From Psychrobacter immobilis (GTDB lineage Bacteria; Pseudomonadota; Gammaproteobacteria; Pseudomonadales; Moraxellaceae), in the NCBI GenBank assembly GCA_904846265.1, contig CAJHAA010000022.1, forward strand, positions 1 to 45,771: 45,771 nucleotides of DNA, in the 5' to 3' direction. The translations under genes were made by a program, and so were the position numbers. Positions 8,029 through 17,011 of the stretch are shown here, piece after piece. Position 1 is the first letter of the stretch; each line of letters begins with the position of its first letter. The notes under the pieces were generated by a model. It made no database searches. It was given only the letters and a program-made list of their open reading frames with translations, and had not been told where the DNA came from.

Positions 8029-8910
8029 ATGAGCAATCAAGACAATAAAATAGTAGCGCCTACGCCAGCACAAGGAACGCCAACTGCTAGTGGTGAATTA
8101 GACGATTTATTGGCTTTGATGGCACGGCTACGTGTTGACTGTCCGTGGGATAAAAAGCAAACCAATCACAGCCTTATTCCTTATGCCATCGAAGAAGCTT
8201 ATGAGCTAGGCGAAGCGGTACAAAGTAATGACGATGAAGATATCAAAGGCGAGCTAGGCGATGTACTGCTGCAAGTGGTGTTTCATTGTCAGATGTATGC
8301 GGAGCAAGGTCGCTTTAATATGAGCGATGTTATAGCTACTTTACAAGAAAAGCTCATTCGTCGTCATCCGCATGTGTTTGAGGCTGAAACCCTTGAAGAT
8401 GACACGGCGGTAAAAGCTCGTTGGGATGAGATTAAAGTGGAAGAGCAGCAAGCGCGCGAGGCACGAGGCAAACCAAAACGTCGTTTAGACAATACCAAAG
8501 CGGGCAGTGCGCTCATGCAGGCGCAAGATGTACAAAAGCAGGCGTCAAAGTTAGGGTTTGACTGGGAAGGCGTCGCAGGGGCAGTAGATAAGTTAGATGA
8601 AGAGATTGCCGAGTTAAAGGCCGAATTGATAGATAAATCAAAAGATGCTGCTGAATATAATACAAGCAAAGCCAATATTAGCGATATTGAAAAAGAGCTG
8701 GGTGATTGTATGTTTGCGCTCGTCAATGTGGCGCGTAAACTCAATCTTGATGCAGAAGCAGCCACCTTAACGTGTGTGCATAAATTTAAGTCACGTTTTG
8801 GTTATATTGAAACGCAATTAGATGCAGCTGGCAAGCGTTTGGAAGACAGCGATATAACAGAGATGGATGCATTATGGGAAGCGGCGAAACAACATGAACG
8901 CTCATCCTAA
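8029..8910 (+). CDS. mazG: Nucleoside triphosphate pyrophosphohydrolase MazG
   Basis: MazG hydrolyses (d)NTPs to NMP and pyrophosphate, cleaning non-canonical nucleotides and moderating stress nucleotide levels. The 293-residue protein has the signature CPWDKKQTNHSL (38-49) and the metal-binding EEAYELGEA...GELGDVLLQ block (55-82). The second MazG half follows, with DEEIAELKAEL and EKELGDCMFALVN. This is the two-domain E. coli-like layout with a slightly long N-terminus (about 25 low-complexity residues). Its last codons overlap the start of the next gene by 17 bases, so the pair is probably translationally coupled. Confidence 0.93.
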   Translation: MSNQDNKIVAPTPAQGTPTASGELDDLLALMARLRVDCPWDKKQTNHSLIPYAIEEAYELGEAVQSNDDEDIKGELGDVLLQVVFHCQMYAEQGRFNMSDVIATLQEKLIRRHPHVFEAETLEDDTAVKARWDEIKVEEQQAREARGKPKRRLDNTKAGSALMQAQDVQKQASKLGFDWEGVAGAVDKLDEEIAELKAELIDKSKDAAEYNTSKANISDIEKELGDCMFALVNVARKLNLDAEAATLTCVHKFKSRFGYIETQLDAAGKRLEDSDITEMDALWEAAKQHERSS

Positions 8911-9268
8911 AGTCTCGTTTGCTAGCCTAGCCAAAACTGCTGTTTTAGGTTGTTTTTTGGCTATTCTGATGCTTGATAATACTAATGCTGCGCCCTGTTT
9001 TGATAATCCTCAAAGCGCCTATGAGTACCTGTTGTCACAAGAAAATGCCAAAACTCAAGCGCGTGAGCAATATACCTTGAACATCAATCGTGCCAGCGAA
9101 GGTGAGTTGGTTTCACTAAATGGTATTGGCAGCAGCAAAGCCCAAGCGATTATTTTATATCGTGAGATGTTTGGCGATTTTAAGACAGTTGATGAGTTGG
9201 CAAAGGTCAAAGGTATCGGCGCAAAAACCGTTGAGAAAAATCGAGGACGTTTAAGCGTACAAGATTAA
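8894..9268 (+). CDS. ComEA-type secreted helix-hairpin-helix DNA-binding protein
   Basis: A small (124-residue) protein with a hydrophobic signal segment (about 9-32, likely cleaved near TNA-AP). Two helix-hairpin-helix turns follow: LNGIGSSKAQAI (75-86) and VKGIGAKTVEK (105-115), preceded by LNINRAS. This is the ComEA domain, which binds double-stranded DNA in the periplasm during natural transformation; short stand-alone versions are common in gammaproteobacteria. The ATG at 8894, inside the mazG end, is preferred because it gives a normal signal peptide; an upstream start at 8867 would add a charged leader. No other competence genes are in the window. Family certain, role in transformation inferred. 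Confidence 0.85.
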   Translation: MNAHPKVSFASLAKTAVLGCFLAILMLDNTNAAPCFDNPQSAYEYLLSQENAKTQAREQYTLNINRASEGELVSLNGIGSSKAQAIILYREMFGDFKTVDELAKVKGIGAKTVEKNRGRLSVQD

Positions 9269-9434
9269 GAGCATTATTTTGCTTTAATTAACCCCGATAT
9301 TGACAAAATAGCACGTAAGTAAATGTCATAACACACCTACTGCGTCCAAAATTTGTTAAACTAGCAGGTACATCCGCCTGATAAACGCTGTGTTCATCAG
9401 GGGTGGTTAAAGAATACCGGCGAGGAGTAGATGC

Positions 9435-11714
9435 ATGGCCGAGCGTGCCGCCAAGCAGTTAGAACTGAATAAATCTGAATTACCCAATTCCATTACTGAA
9501 GTGATTGCCACCTTAAACCGAGCTGGGTTTGATGCCTATATCGTCGGTGGCGGCGTGCGTGATACCTTATTGGGTTTACGTCCAAAAGACTTTGATGCTG
9601 TCACTGATGCCAAGCCGCATGAGATCAAAGATGTCTTTGGCAAGCGCTGCCGCATTATCGGTCGCCGCTTTCAGTTGGCGCACGTGTATTCAGGCCGTGA
9701 GTTGATTGAGGTTGCTACCTTCCGTGGTCCACCAACCAATGATGCTAATACCAATCAAGACGGTATGATCCTGCGTGATAATGTTTGGGGTGATATCAAA
9801 CAAGACTTCTCTCGTCGTGATTTCTCTATTAATGCGCTTTATTATCAACCGCTTAAAGGTGTGGTTCATGATTTTTGCGGTGCGCTTGAAGATATTGATA
9901 ACAAAATCATTCGACTGCTCGGCCATGCGCCAGTGCGTATCGAAGAAGATCCAGTACGTTTGTTGCGTGCTTTACGTTTCAAAGCCAAGCTCGGTTTTGA
10001 GTTTGATGACGAGTTAGCCGATCAGTTTCATGATGGCAACTGGGCATTGCTTGAGCAAATATCACCGCATCGTCTCTATGATGAAACCCAGAAGATGTTT
10101 ACTGGTGGTTATCTGGTGCCATTATTGCCGCTATTGTTTGAGTCAGGGGCGATTGATAGCTTAATTATCTATCCACCGTCTGAGCCAAGTGCACTGGTCA
10201 ATCAAGTCGCTATTAATACCGACAAACGTATTGCTGCGGGCAAAAGTATCAATCCGGCGTTCTTTTATGCCGCGCTATTATGGGAAAACTATCTGCATCA
10301 GTTGGCAAAAGCCAAGAAGCGCAATATGCCGTTTGCTGAAGCGCAAATGCACGCCGCTGGTAAAGTGATTGATCGTCAACGTATCAAGACCGCGATTCCT
10401 AAATTTGCAGAGCAGTTTATCCGTGATATCTGGATATTGCAGCCAAGACTTGCAGCCCCGCGTAGCAAACAAATCGTCCAGCTCTCTGAGCATCCACGTT
10501 TTCGCGCAGGTTTTGACTTTTTGTTATTGCGTGAGCAATGCGGTGATGCTGAGCATCCGTTATCAGAGTCGACCAATGGTATGGGCGATTGGTGGCAGAC
10601 CTATCAGACATTGTCTGAACGAGAGCAGCAGCAAGCCATTGATGATTTTGATGAAAATATTCGTCGCGGTGCCTATAAAAAAGGGCAACAAGCGCAGCGT
10701 GGTCGTGGGCGTAATCATCAAAATTCAGAGTCAAATAGCATCGATCACTCAATATCTCATCAAAAAAATACCAAGCACAGCAAAGCCAATGATACTGCTG
10801 AGCAGGGTAGGAATGATCAGAATATGGTAAATGACCCGTCAAATATTCCAGCACGCCGTCGCCGCGCTGCCAGTCAATCAGACTCTGTTAAGCAATCTGG
10901 TGGCAGTAACAACAAGCACTATGAATCGCAGCAAGTAAGTCAAGATAGTCATGAGCTTGCTCAGTTACGACTGCTATCTCTTGCCAATAGCAGCAACCAA
11001 GCGGCAAATAAACGCCATCATTCCAAGCCTGCACCACTTTTTGTAATCGAGCATGAAAAAGTCGTGCCGCCATTAAAAAAGCAGCTATCAAATGGCGATA
11101 AGCCTGATAGTCGTCAAGAGGCGGCGCAGAAAAAACCTGCCCATAAGAATGTATCGGCTGAGAAAGCACTAAAAAATCAGGATGCCAGTTCTGATGCCAA
11201 CTCTTATAGTAGTAAGGCTGACAGTAAACCTGATCGCTCAAATCAAGCTCAGCAGCCAAAAGCAACACAGTCAGAGGTTATGCCTTCATCTGTGGCTCGC
11301 TCGGTAGCAAGATCGCCATCGCTCGTCAGTATGAATAATGAGCCGATACCGCATAAGCGTCGCCGTCGTCAGCCGAGTGTAGATAGTATAAATCTTGCTA
11401 GTAATACAGAGACGCAAGTAACGACTAACAACGATGTTAAAGCTGTAGCAAAGTATGCAAAAAAAGCACCTAAGCCCGCAGCCCAGCCTACTAATAAAAC
11501 AGATATTCCGGCTAAAAAAACGGCTGAGCGCAAGAAAGTGGCGAAGGTTACGACACCTGCAAGCGCTAAAAAACCAACCAAAGCGACAGAAGCAAAGTCT
11601 GCTAAAACCAGCCAAGCTGCAAATGGCAATGTTGGTACGAGTAGTGTGAATGACAATAAAGGCCCTATCCCATCGAAACGTCGCCGTCGCCAGCCTAGTA
11701 CTGACAATGTCTAA
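9435..11714 (+). CDS. pcnB: Poly(A) polymerase I with a long basic disordered tail
   Basis: PcnB adds 3' poly(A) tails to RNA and so targets it for degradation. The nucleotidyltransferase head shows AYIVGGGVRDTLLG (34-47) and the metal-binding DFD (52-54), then RRDFSINALYY and the RNA-binding EEDPVRLLRALRFKAKLGF. The family core ends near residue 430. The protein runs on to 759 residues with a low-complexity tail rich in Lys, Arg, Ser, Asn and Gln. The tail contains three copies of a short motif: IPARRRRAASQSDSV (471), IPHKRRRRQPSVDSI (638) and IPSKRRRRQPSTDNV (745, the very C-terminus). A GAGGAG ribosome site precedes the ATG. folK starts within its last codons; the order pcnB-folK-panB-panC matches Pseudomonas. 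Confidence 0.94.
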   Translation: MAERAAKQLELNKSELPNSITEVIATLNRAGFDAYIVGGGVRDTLLGLRPKDFDAVTDAKPHEIKDVFGKRCRIIGRRFQLAHVYSGRELIEVATFRGPPTNDANTNQDGMILRDNVWGDIKQDFSRRDFSINALYYQPLKGVVHDFCGALEDIDNKIIRLLGHAPVRIEEDPVRLLRALRFKAKLGFEFDDELADQFHDGNWALLEQISPHRLYDETQKMFTGGYLVPLLPLLFESGAIDSLIIYPPSEPSALVNQVAINTDKRIAAGKSINPAFFYAALLWENYLHQLAKAKKRNMPFAEAQMHAAGKVIDRQRIKTAIPKFAEQFIRDIWILQPRLAAPRSKQIVQLSEHPRFRAGFDFLLLREQCGDAEHPLSESTNGMGDWWQTYQTLSEREQQQAIDDFDENIRRGAYKKGQQAQRGRGRNHQNSESNSIDHSISHQKNTKHSKANDTAEQGRNDQNMVNDPSNIPARRRRAASQSDSVKQSGGSNNKHYESQQVSQDSHELAQLRLLSLANSSNQAANKRHHSKPAPLFVIEHEKVVPPLKKQLSNGDKPDSRQEAAQKKPAHKNVSAEKALKNQDASSDANSYSSKADSKPDRSNQAQQPKATQSEVMPSSVARSVARSPSLVSMNNEPIPHKRRRRQPSVDSINLASNTETQVTTNNDVKAVAKYAKKAPKPAAQPTNKTDIPAKKTAERKKVAKVTTPASAKKPTKATEAKSAKTSQAANGNVGTSSVNDNKGPIPSKRRRRQPSTDNV

Positions 11715-12237
11715 TATTACTAACGATGCGGGCAACGCGAATTGGGTAACCTGCTACGTAGGTCTGGGTAGCAATTTGTCTAACGACTTGGGTTCACCAG
11801 TAGAACATTTGCAGCAGGCAATCGCAGCGATGCAAGAGCATAAGCAAATACGTGCGGTTCGAGTTTCTTCGTTTTACGCTTCAGCGCCTATGGGGCCGCA
11901 AGATCAGCCTGATTTTGTTAATGCCGTCGCTGGGTTTGAGACGATATTGCTGCCTTTTGAGTTGCTTGCTTACTGTCAACAGTTAGAAAAAGAGGCTAAG
12001 CGTGCACGAATACGGCGTTGGGGTGAGCGTAGTTTGGATGTCGATATTTTGTTATACGGTGAGATACAGATTACTGATCCAACACTGACAATACCGCACG
12101 CTGGCTTAAGTGAGCGCAATTTTGTCTTAATACCACTGCGAGAATTGGCGCCAAATTTAACCATCGCCGGTAAGTTGATAAGTGACTATTCACAAAGTCG
12201 CGATTGGACAGGTTTAACATTATTATCAAGCGATTGA
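11707..12237 (+). CDS. folK: 2-amino-4-hydroxy-6-hydroxymethyldihydropteridine pyrophosphokinase
   Basis: FolK transfers pyrophosphate from ATP to hydroxymethyl-dihydropterin in folate synthesis. The 176-residue protein has the family motifs YVGLGSNL, SSFYASAPMGPQDQPDFVNAV and RWGERSLDVDILLYG. The frame is open from 11650, but the ATG at 11707 gives a family-like length and overlaps the pcnB stop by eight bases, suggesting translational coupling. The panB gene follows after about 125 bp. Confidence 0.93.
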   Translation: MSNITNDAGNANWVTCYVGLGSNLSNDLGSPVEHLQQAIAAMQEHKQIRAVRVSSFYASAPMGPQDQPDFVNAVAGFETILLPFELLAYCQQLEKEAKRARIRRWGERSLDVDILLYGEIQITDPTLTIPHAGLSERNFVLIPLRELAPNLTIAGKLISDYSQSRDWTGLTLLSSD

Positions 12238-12363
12238 TTATAAGTAAATGATGCTGAGTGATAGATGTTAAATGTTTGAAAGATTCATCTAACGTATTTC
12301 AAGTCTAGCTCTGATAGTAGCAATATTGATAATTAAAGGCATTGCAGATTAATTGAGGGTCAT

Positions 12364-13164
12364 ATGACGACATTATCTACTCTAAATAAGTTTAAAAAAG
12401 ACGGTACCAAGTTCACTTGCTTGACCTGTTATGACTCGATGTTTGCACGAATGATGGAAAAAGCAGAAATTGATACCATTTTAATCGGTGACAGTTTGGG
12501 CATGGTGGTGCAGGGTCATGACTCAACGTTACCCGTGACTGTCAATGATATGGCTTATCATACAGCCAATATTGCCCGTAGCAATAGACACGCGCTGATT
12601 TTGGCTGACCTACCATTTATGAGTTATGTCACCCTACCAGAAGCAGTTGCCAATAGTCGCCAGCTGATGCAGGCGGGCGCGCATGTGATTAAGATTGAAG
12701 GTGGTAGTGAGCTTTGCGATTTAATCACGACTTTGGCGCAAGCAGGGACGCCTACTTGTGTGCATTTAGGATTAACACCGCAATCAGTCAATGTGTTTGG
12801 TGGTTATAAAATCCAAGGTCGTGGTGACGAAGCGGCTGATAAATTGCTTGCTGATGCGACAGCAGTCGTTGCGGCAGGTGCTGCGCTGCTAGTGTTAGAG
12901 TGCGTACCTGCTGAGCTTGCAAAAGTAGTGACGGAAGCCGTCGCAGTGCCAGTTATTGGGATTGGTGCTGGTGCGGATACGGATGGTCAAGTGTTGGTCA
13001 TGCATGACATGCTAGGTATGACGCACGGCCGTGTCCCGCGCTTTATTCATGACTTTTTGACCGATGAGCGTAATAGCCCGCGCAGTATCGAAGGCGCATT
13101 TGCCCTTTACCAGCAGTCAGTACGTGAAGGCAGCTTCCCAACCGAGCAGCACCAGTTTAGCTAA
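12364..13164 (+). CDS. panB: 3-methyl-2-oxobutanoate hydroxymethyltransferase
   Basis: PanB makes ketopantoate from alpha-ketoisovalerate and methylene-tetrahydrofolate, the first committed step to pantothenate and CoA. The 266-residue protein shows the TIM-barrel landmarks LTCYDSMFARM, ILIGDSLGMVVQGHDSTLPV, KIEGG and PVIGIGAGADTDGQVLV, with metal-binding Asp residues in the GDS region. Length is standard. A GAGGG ribosome site precedes the ATG. panC follows after 41 bp; the folate gene folK upstream supplies the pathway of its cofactor. Confidence 0.96.
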   Translation: MTTLSTLNKFKKDGTKFTCLTCYDSMFARMMEKAEIDTILIGDSLGMVVQGHDSTLPVTVNDMAYHTANIARSNRHALILADLPFMSYVTLPEAVANSRQLMQAGAHVIKIEGGSELCDLITTLAQAGTPTCVHLGLTPQSVNVFGGYKIQGRGDEAADKLLADATAVVAAGAALLVLECVPAELAKVVTEAVAVPVIGIGAGADTDGQVLVMHDMLGMTHGRVPRFIHDFLTDERNSPRSIEGAFALYQQSVREGSFPTEQHQFS

Positions 13165-13205
13165 CATTTTAGTTTTTACGATTATCAGTAGAAGAATAGT
13201 TAACC

Positions 13206-14114
13206 ATGCCAATCATTCATCATCACATCTCCGCATTGCGTACGGCCTTACAGTCTTATCGTGGACAAAAAAATGACAATCAAGATGGCCCACAGCGCAT
13301 CGCTTTAGTGCCAACGATGGGCAATCTGCATGCCGGTCATCTTGAGTTAGTAAAAATAGCCAAGCAACATGCTGATATCGTGGTGGTTAGTATTTTTGTC
13401 AACCCTACTCAATTTGGCGCGGGAGAGGACTTTGATAGTTATCCTCGCACGCTTGATGAGGATGTCGCTAAGCTAGCATCAGTCGATACTGATTATGTGT
13501 TTGCGCCCAGTATTGAAGAGATGTACCCAGTCTTACCGCCGCCAACCTCCGTTCTTGCGGGAGCTATTACCACTCAATTATGTGGTCAATCACGCCCTGG
13601 GCATTTTGACGGTGTTGGTATTGTCGTCTCTAAACTGTTCAATATCGTACAACCGGATATGGCTATTTTTGGACAAAAAGATTATCAGCAATTAGCGATT
13701 ATTAAACAATTGGTACGTGATTTAAGTTATCCCATTGAAATTATAGGAGCACCTATTGTCCGCGCTGCAGATGGTTTGGCGCTTTCATCACGTAACCAAT
13801 ATTTAAGTGCTAATGAACGTGAGGTAGCACCTGTTATCCATCAAGCGCTACAATATTTAGCAAAGCAGTTAGAAAAAGGCGAACAGAGCCAACAAGTTGT
13901 TCAGTCGTTGCTAGCAGAAACGCATCAGCGTATTACGGATGCTGGCTTCATTATTGATTATTTGGACATTAAAACCGATACGCTAGAGTCACTCACCAAT
14001 GATACTGTAACTTTTAATGCAGAAAATGAGAATTTGATGATTTTAGTCGCTGCTTGGCTAGGACGTGCACGTTTGTTAGACAATCAATTGGTGACGGTGG
14101 ATCAATCGTTGTGA
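13206..14114 (+). CDS. panC: Pantothenate synthetase
   Basis: PanC condenses pantoate and beta-alanine with ATP. The 302-residue protein has the nucleotide-binding PTMGNLHAGHLELV (about 36-49, HIGH-type), then VSIFVNPTQF, CGQSRPGHFDGV, FGQKDYQQL and the KMSKS-like ALSSRN. It is slightly longer than usual because of a short insertion after residue 20 and a short C-terminal extension. It lies directly downstream of panB on the same strand; the two are expected to be one operon. No panD or panE is present nearby. Confidence 0.95.
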   Translation: MPIIHHHISALRTALQSYRGQKNDNQDGPQRIALVPTMGNLHAGHLELVKIAKQHADIVVVSIFVNPTQFGAGEDFDSYPRTLDEDVAKLASVDTDYVFAPSIEEMYPVLPPPTSVLAGAITTQLCGQSRPGHFDGVGIVVSKLFNIVQPDMAIFGQKDYQQLAIIKQLVRDLSYPIEIIGAPIVRAADGLALSSRNQYLSANEREVAPVIHQALQYLAKQLEKGEQSQQVVQSLLAETHQRITDAGFIIDYLDIKTDTLESLTNDTVTFNAENENLMILVAAWLGRARLLDNQLVTVDQSL

Positions 14115-14156
14115 CATAGTAATTTGCAGGATGCAATGGACTAGAATGGGTGAATC

Positions 14157-15122
14157 ATGGATGTGAGTCAGGGTGAAAATAACAGTCAATCTGAGCAGGC
14201 AGCGTGTAAAATAGCAACCGACAAGCTCAGTATCCTAGTGGTATCAGGGCGTTCAGGCTCAGGTAAAACCTCAGTATTGAATATCTTAGAAGATTTAGGA
14301 TATTATTCTATTGATAACTTACCGTTATCCTTATTGCCGGATGCTGCGCATAAATTGGTCAATGAAAGTGGGATTCGTCGTATTGCGCTTGGTGTTGATA
14401 TTCGAACACCGCGAGCGGATCTATCCAAGTTTGCAGAGATGCATGCATCCTTAAAGAAAACATACGGGGCGCATGCGGTAAAAGTGGTGTATGTGACCGC
14501 GCAAGAAAGTACTTTGATAGCACGTTTTAATGCGACACGCCGCGTACATCCGCTGATGTCACAGGATATCGATAGTGATAATGCTAAGCATATTGCTTTT
14601 AATCTACCTGCCGCGATTAAAAAAGAAGTGGAGCTGTTAGAGCCTATCGCAGGTCATGCCGATATCAGAATTGATACTAGCAATTTGAATATTCATCAAT
14701 TGAAAGACAGCTTGCGTGAACATATCGGCGTGGACAATCAGATTGTGATTAATCTGCTGTCTTTTGGCTTTAAATATGGCAGTCCTATTGATGCAGATTT
14801 TGTCTTTGATGTGAGGATTTTGCCGAATCCGCATTGGAACCCTGAATTGCGTACTTCGACAGGTCTAGACATGGAAGTTGCTGCATTCTTTGCCGACTAT
14901 CCAGAAGTGGCTGAGATGACTGATGATATAGATAAGTTTTTAACCCGTTGGTTGCCCGAATTTTTACACAATAACCGCCATACAGTGACAGTGGCTATTG
15001 GCTGTACTGGTGGTAAGCATCGTTCAGTATTCATCACCGATAATTTACAACGTCGTCTTGCCGATGTTATGCCGCAAAGTATAAAAGTGCTGGCGAAACA
15101 TCGTGAAAAAAATCGTTGGTAG
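14157..15122 (+). CDS. rapZ: RapZ-family nucleotide-binding RNase adapter protein
   Basis: The protein has a Walker A loop, GRSGSGKTS (31-39), followed by ALNILEDLG-like VLNILEDLGYYSIDNLP and the C-terminal block IGCTGGKHRSVF, all hallmarks of the RapZ/YvcJ family. In E. coli RapZ binds the sRNA GlmZ and presents it to RNase E, tuning glucosamine-6-phosphate synthesis for the cell envelope. The length of 321 residues is somewhat above the usual 285-290, owing to an N-terminal tail of about 23 residues and a small internal insertion. In many proteobacteria rapZ sits by ptsN/hpf; here it follows panC instead. A long hairpin lies just downstream. Confidence 0.92.
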   Translation: MDVSQGENNSQSEQAACKIATDKLSILVVSGRSGSGKTSVLNILEDLGYYSIDNLPLSLLPDAAHKLVNESGIRRIALGVDIRTPRADLSKFAEMHASLKKTYGAHAVKVVYVTAQESTLIARFNATRRVHPLMSQDIDSDNAKHIAFNLPAAIKKEVELLEPIAGHADIRIDTSNLNIHQLKDSLREHIGVDNQIVINLLSFGFKYGSPIDADFVFDVRILPNPHWNPELRTSTGLDMEVAAFFADYPEVAEMTDDIDKFLTRWLPEFLHNNRHTVTVAIGCTGGKHRSVFITDNLQRRLADVMPQSIKVLAKHREKNRW

Positions 15123-15137
15123 TTATTGGTAAACACT

Positions 15138-15186
15138 GGGGCATATCTTCATTTTTATGACTATTCCTAAAATGAGGACATGCCCC
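15138..15186 (+). terminator. Long hairpin after rapZ, possible terminator
   Basis: An 18-bp stem with one mismatch and one wobble: the left arm begins GGGGCATATC and the right arm ends ATGCCCC, around a 13-base loop. The following sequence is T/A-rich rather than a clean T run, so it may be a terminator, an mRNA-stabilising structure, or the leader of the downstream darP gene. Confidence 0.55.
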
Positions 15187-15222
15187 TGTTAATTTTATTA
15201 TTTATTATTTTGGAAAGCTTTT

Positions 15223-15741
15223 ATGATTGACTGGAAAGAACAGGATATGCGCGTCTCGCGCACTGAACTCAAAAAGGCCCATGAGCGCTTGCAGAAGTTG
15301 TCGATACCACTTGCCAGCTTATCGAAAAAGCAGCTCAAAAATCTGCCAGCCAGTGACTATTTTATGGCAGAACTCATGGCATTGGCCGATATCACCAGCG
15401 CTAATGCTCGTATTCGCCAAACCAAGCGCGTTGGTAAGCTGATTAGTGAAGAAAACCGCCACGAATTGGTAAAAGCATTATTTGATGCGTTTTTCCCTAA
15501 AGAACAGGTCTCAAAAATAGAAAGTTGGTTTGAGCGTTTAAATATTAATGATGAAGGGACGCTTAAGCAGTTCGTTAAACAATACCAAGCATCTGAACAA
15601 AATAGTATGTATCAATTACTGTTATGGATTGAATACGCCAAGCATACCCAAGATGATGAGCTGATGGCAGAGTCTAAAGCAGATTTAGCCAGTTATATTC
15701 GAGAAGTCACTATTTTGTCGCAATTGAAAAAAGAAAAGTAA
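15223..15741 (+). CDS. darP: Ribosome-associated protein DarP/YjgA (DUF615)
   Basis: A 172-residue, highly charged alpha-helical protein of the YjgA family, now called DarP. It binds the 50S precursor and assists late maturation around the peptidyl-transferase centre. Family-like features are SRTELKKAHERLQKL near the start, the LPASDYFMAELMALADI segment and RIRQTKRVGKLISEE in the middle. No membrane segment or signal is present. A GGAAAG ribosome site precedes the ATG at 15223. The convergent dsbA gene lies beyond a shared terminator. Confidence 0.88.
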   Translation: MIDWKEQDMRVSRTELKKAHERLQKLSIPLASLSKKQLKNLPASDYFMAELMALADITSANARIRQTKRVGKLISEENRHELVKALFDAFFPKEQVSKIESWFERLNINDEGTLKQFVKQYQASEQNSMYQLLLWIEYAKHTQDDELMAESKADLASYIREVTILSQLKKEK

Positions 15742-15820
15742 TAAGATGATAGCAGCTAAATAACTTTGACCACTATTTATACAATATCTCCACTTATAAA
15801 TTAATGTAGTCTACAAATGC

Positions 15821-15853
15821 AAAAAGCCAATCATCAAGTGATTGGCTTTTTTA
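15821..15853. terminator. Bidirectional terminator between darP and dsbA
   Basis: Perfect stem AAAAAGCCAATCA / TGATTGGCTTTTT with a five- to six-base loop and a T run on either strand. It serves the convergent genes darP and dsbA. Confidence 0.92.
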
Positions 15854-15942
15854 TGGGTGAGAGCATTTAGGTACAAATGACACTTGTGGATAAATGCTAG
15901 TCCCTAGTTTATAACGGTACCTAATTTATATTGGTACTTAAC

Positions 15943-16563
15943 CTATTTCTTTTCAGCACGCACTTTGTCAACCAAATAGTCAACGACTTTAGGTACAGTG
16001 GCGCTTTCACCAGTGACAACGTATTTGCCTTGCACGACGACTGCTGGCACACCAGAGAGCTGATAACGCTTAGCGCCTGCTTGTGAACGACCAATTTTCG
16101 TACCAACGGCGAATGAATTATAAAGGCTATTGAATTTTTTCTCATTAACGCCTTTCGATGCATACCATTTACTTAATGATGATTGGTCAAAGATTTTCTT
16201 ACCATCTTTGTGAATGGCATCAAATAATGCGTCATGAGTCTTGTCTTCAAACCCTAGCAGCTGAGCGGCATAGAAACCACGAGCGTTGGCTTCCCAGACA
16301 GGGTTAAGCGCTGCTGGCGTTTTGAAAAAGGCAACGTCTTTGTCTTTGTTTTTAGCCCATTTTTCCATATGTGGGTTAAGAACGTTACAATGCGGGCAAC
16401 CATACCAAAAAAACTCACGAACAATGATAGCATCACCGCTGATTTTTTCTGGATTGTCTAGCACGCGATAGTCTTTTCCGGCGACATAGTCGGCAGCTTG
16501 TGCGCCCATAGTGGCAAGTCCAATGGCCATGGCCAGACCAGTCAGTGTGATGACACGTTTCAT
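15943..16563 (-). CDS. dsbA: Periplasmic thiol:disulfide interchange protein DsbA
   Basis: DsbA introduces disulfide bonds into exported proteins and is reoxidised by DsbB. The 206-residue precursor has a signal peptide (MKRVITLTGLAMAIGL..., cleavage likely after AQA at 21-23). The thioredoxin-fold active site FFWYGCPHCN has Cys56 and Cys59, and a cis-proline loop is present (SGVPAVVV). Length fits DsbA. A ribosome site (AAGGAT) precedes the ATG. It stands alone between convergent darP and divergent ubiG. Confidence 0.94.
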   Translation of the reverse strand: MKRVITLTGLAMAIGLATMGAQAADYVAGKDYRVLDNPEKISGDAIIVREFFWYGCPHCNVLNPHMEKWAKNKDKDVAFFKTPAALNPVWEANARGFYAAQLLGFEDKTHDALFDAIHKDGKKIFDQSSLSKWYASKGVNEKKFNSLYNSFAVGTKIGRSQAGAKRYQLSGVPAVVVQGKYVVTGESATVPKVVDYLVDKVRAEKK

Positions 16564-17011
16564 ACTTTATCCTTGAGGTGTGAAAACTTAGGGTTTGTTG
16601 AGATATTTTAGTATCGTATGGTTTTGGGTATAGCGCACAGGTTTTTAAAGTGCCCAAACGAGACAGCGTCGAGTATAATCGAACTATAGTGACGTATCGA
16701 CTATAATAACGTAAAACATAGTTGCTTGTGAATCCGATTCTTAACTAATGGTTGTAAAGCTGTGAGCCATTATTTAAGGCTTATTTCACCGCGTTTTTTA
16801 GATTTTTTTAGCGTTTTATTATTTAGGTTTTGGGCTGTTTGAAGCATCTATCCTCTAAAAAAACGGTACAGAAAGTATGAACGTTTGCTAAGAGCATTCA
16901 CAATCGGTGACGATGTACTCACGACAAAGCTGCCGCTCTCATGCTAATATTAGGTACATAATTGTGCACTGTATATGATTACAACGATAATGACAATAAA
17001 GGAAAAATGCA
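16564..17011. other. Divergent intergenic region dsbA/ubiG
   Basis: These 448 bp should carry the promoters of dsbA (leftward) and ubiG (rightward). A cluster of short related repeats is visible at 16670-16707: CGAGTATAAT, CGAACTATAG and CGACTATAAT. No gene, tRNA or strong hairpin was recognised. Confidence 0.4.

Noticed and set aside
10417..11735. Several long reverse-strand frames opposite pcnB
   Set aside because: They are shadows of the pcnB coding sequence, with no start signals and no recognisable domains.
16670..16707. Clustered CGAnTATAAT-like repeats upstream of dsbA as a regulator binding array
   Set aside because: The copies are imperfect, irregularly spaced, and close to expected for AT-rich intergenic DNA; noted only as part of the intergenic entry.
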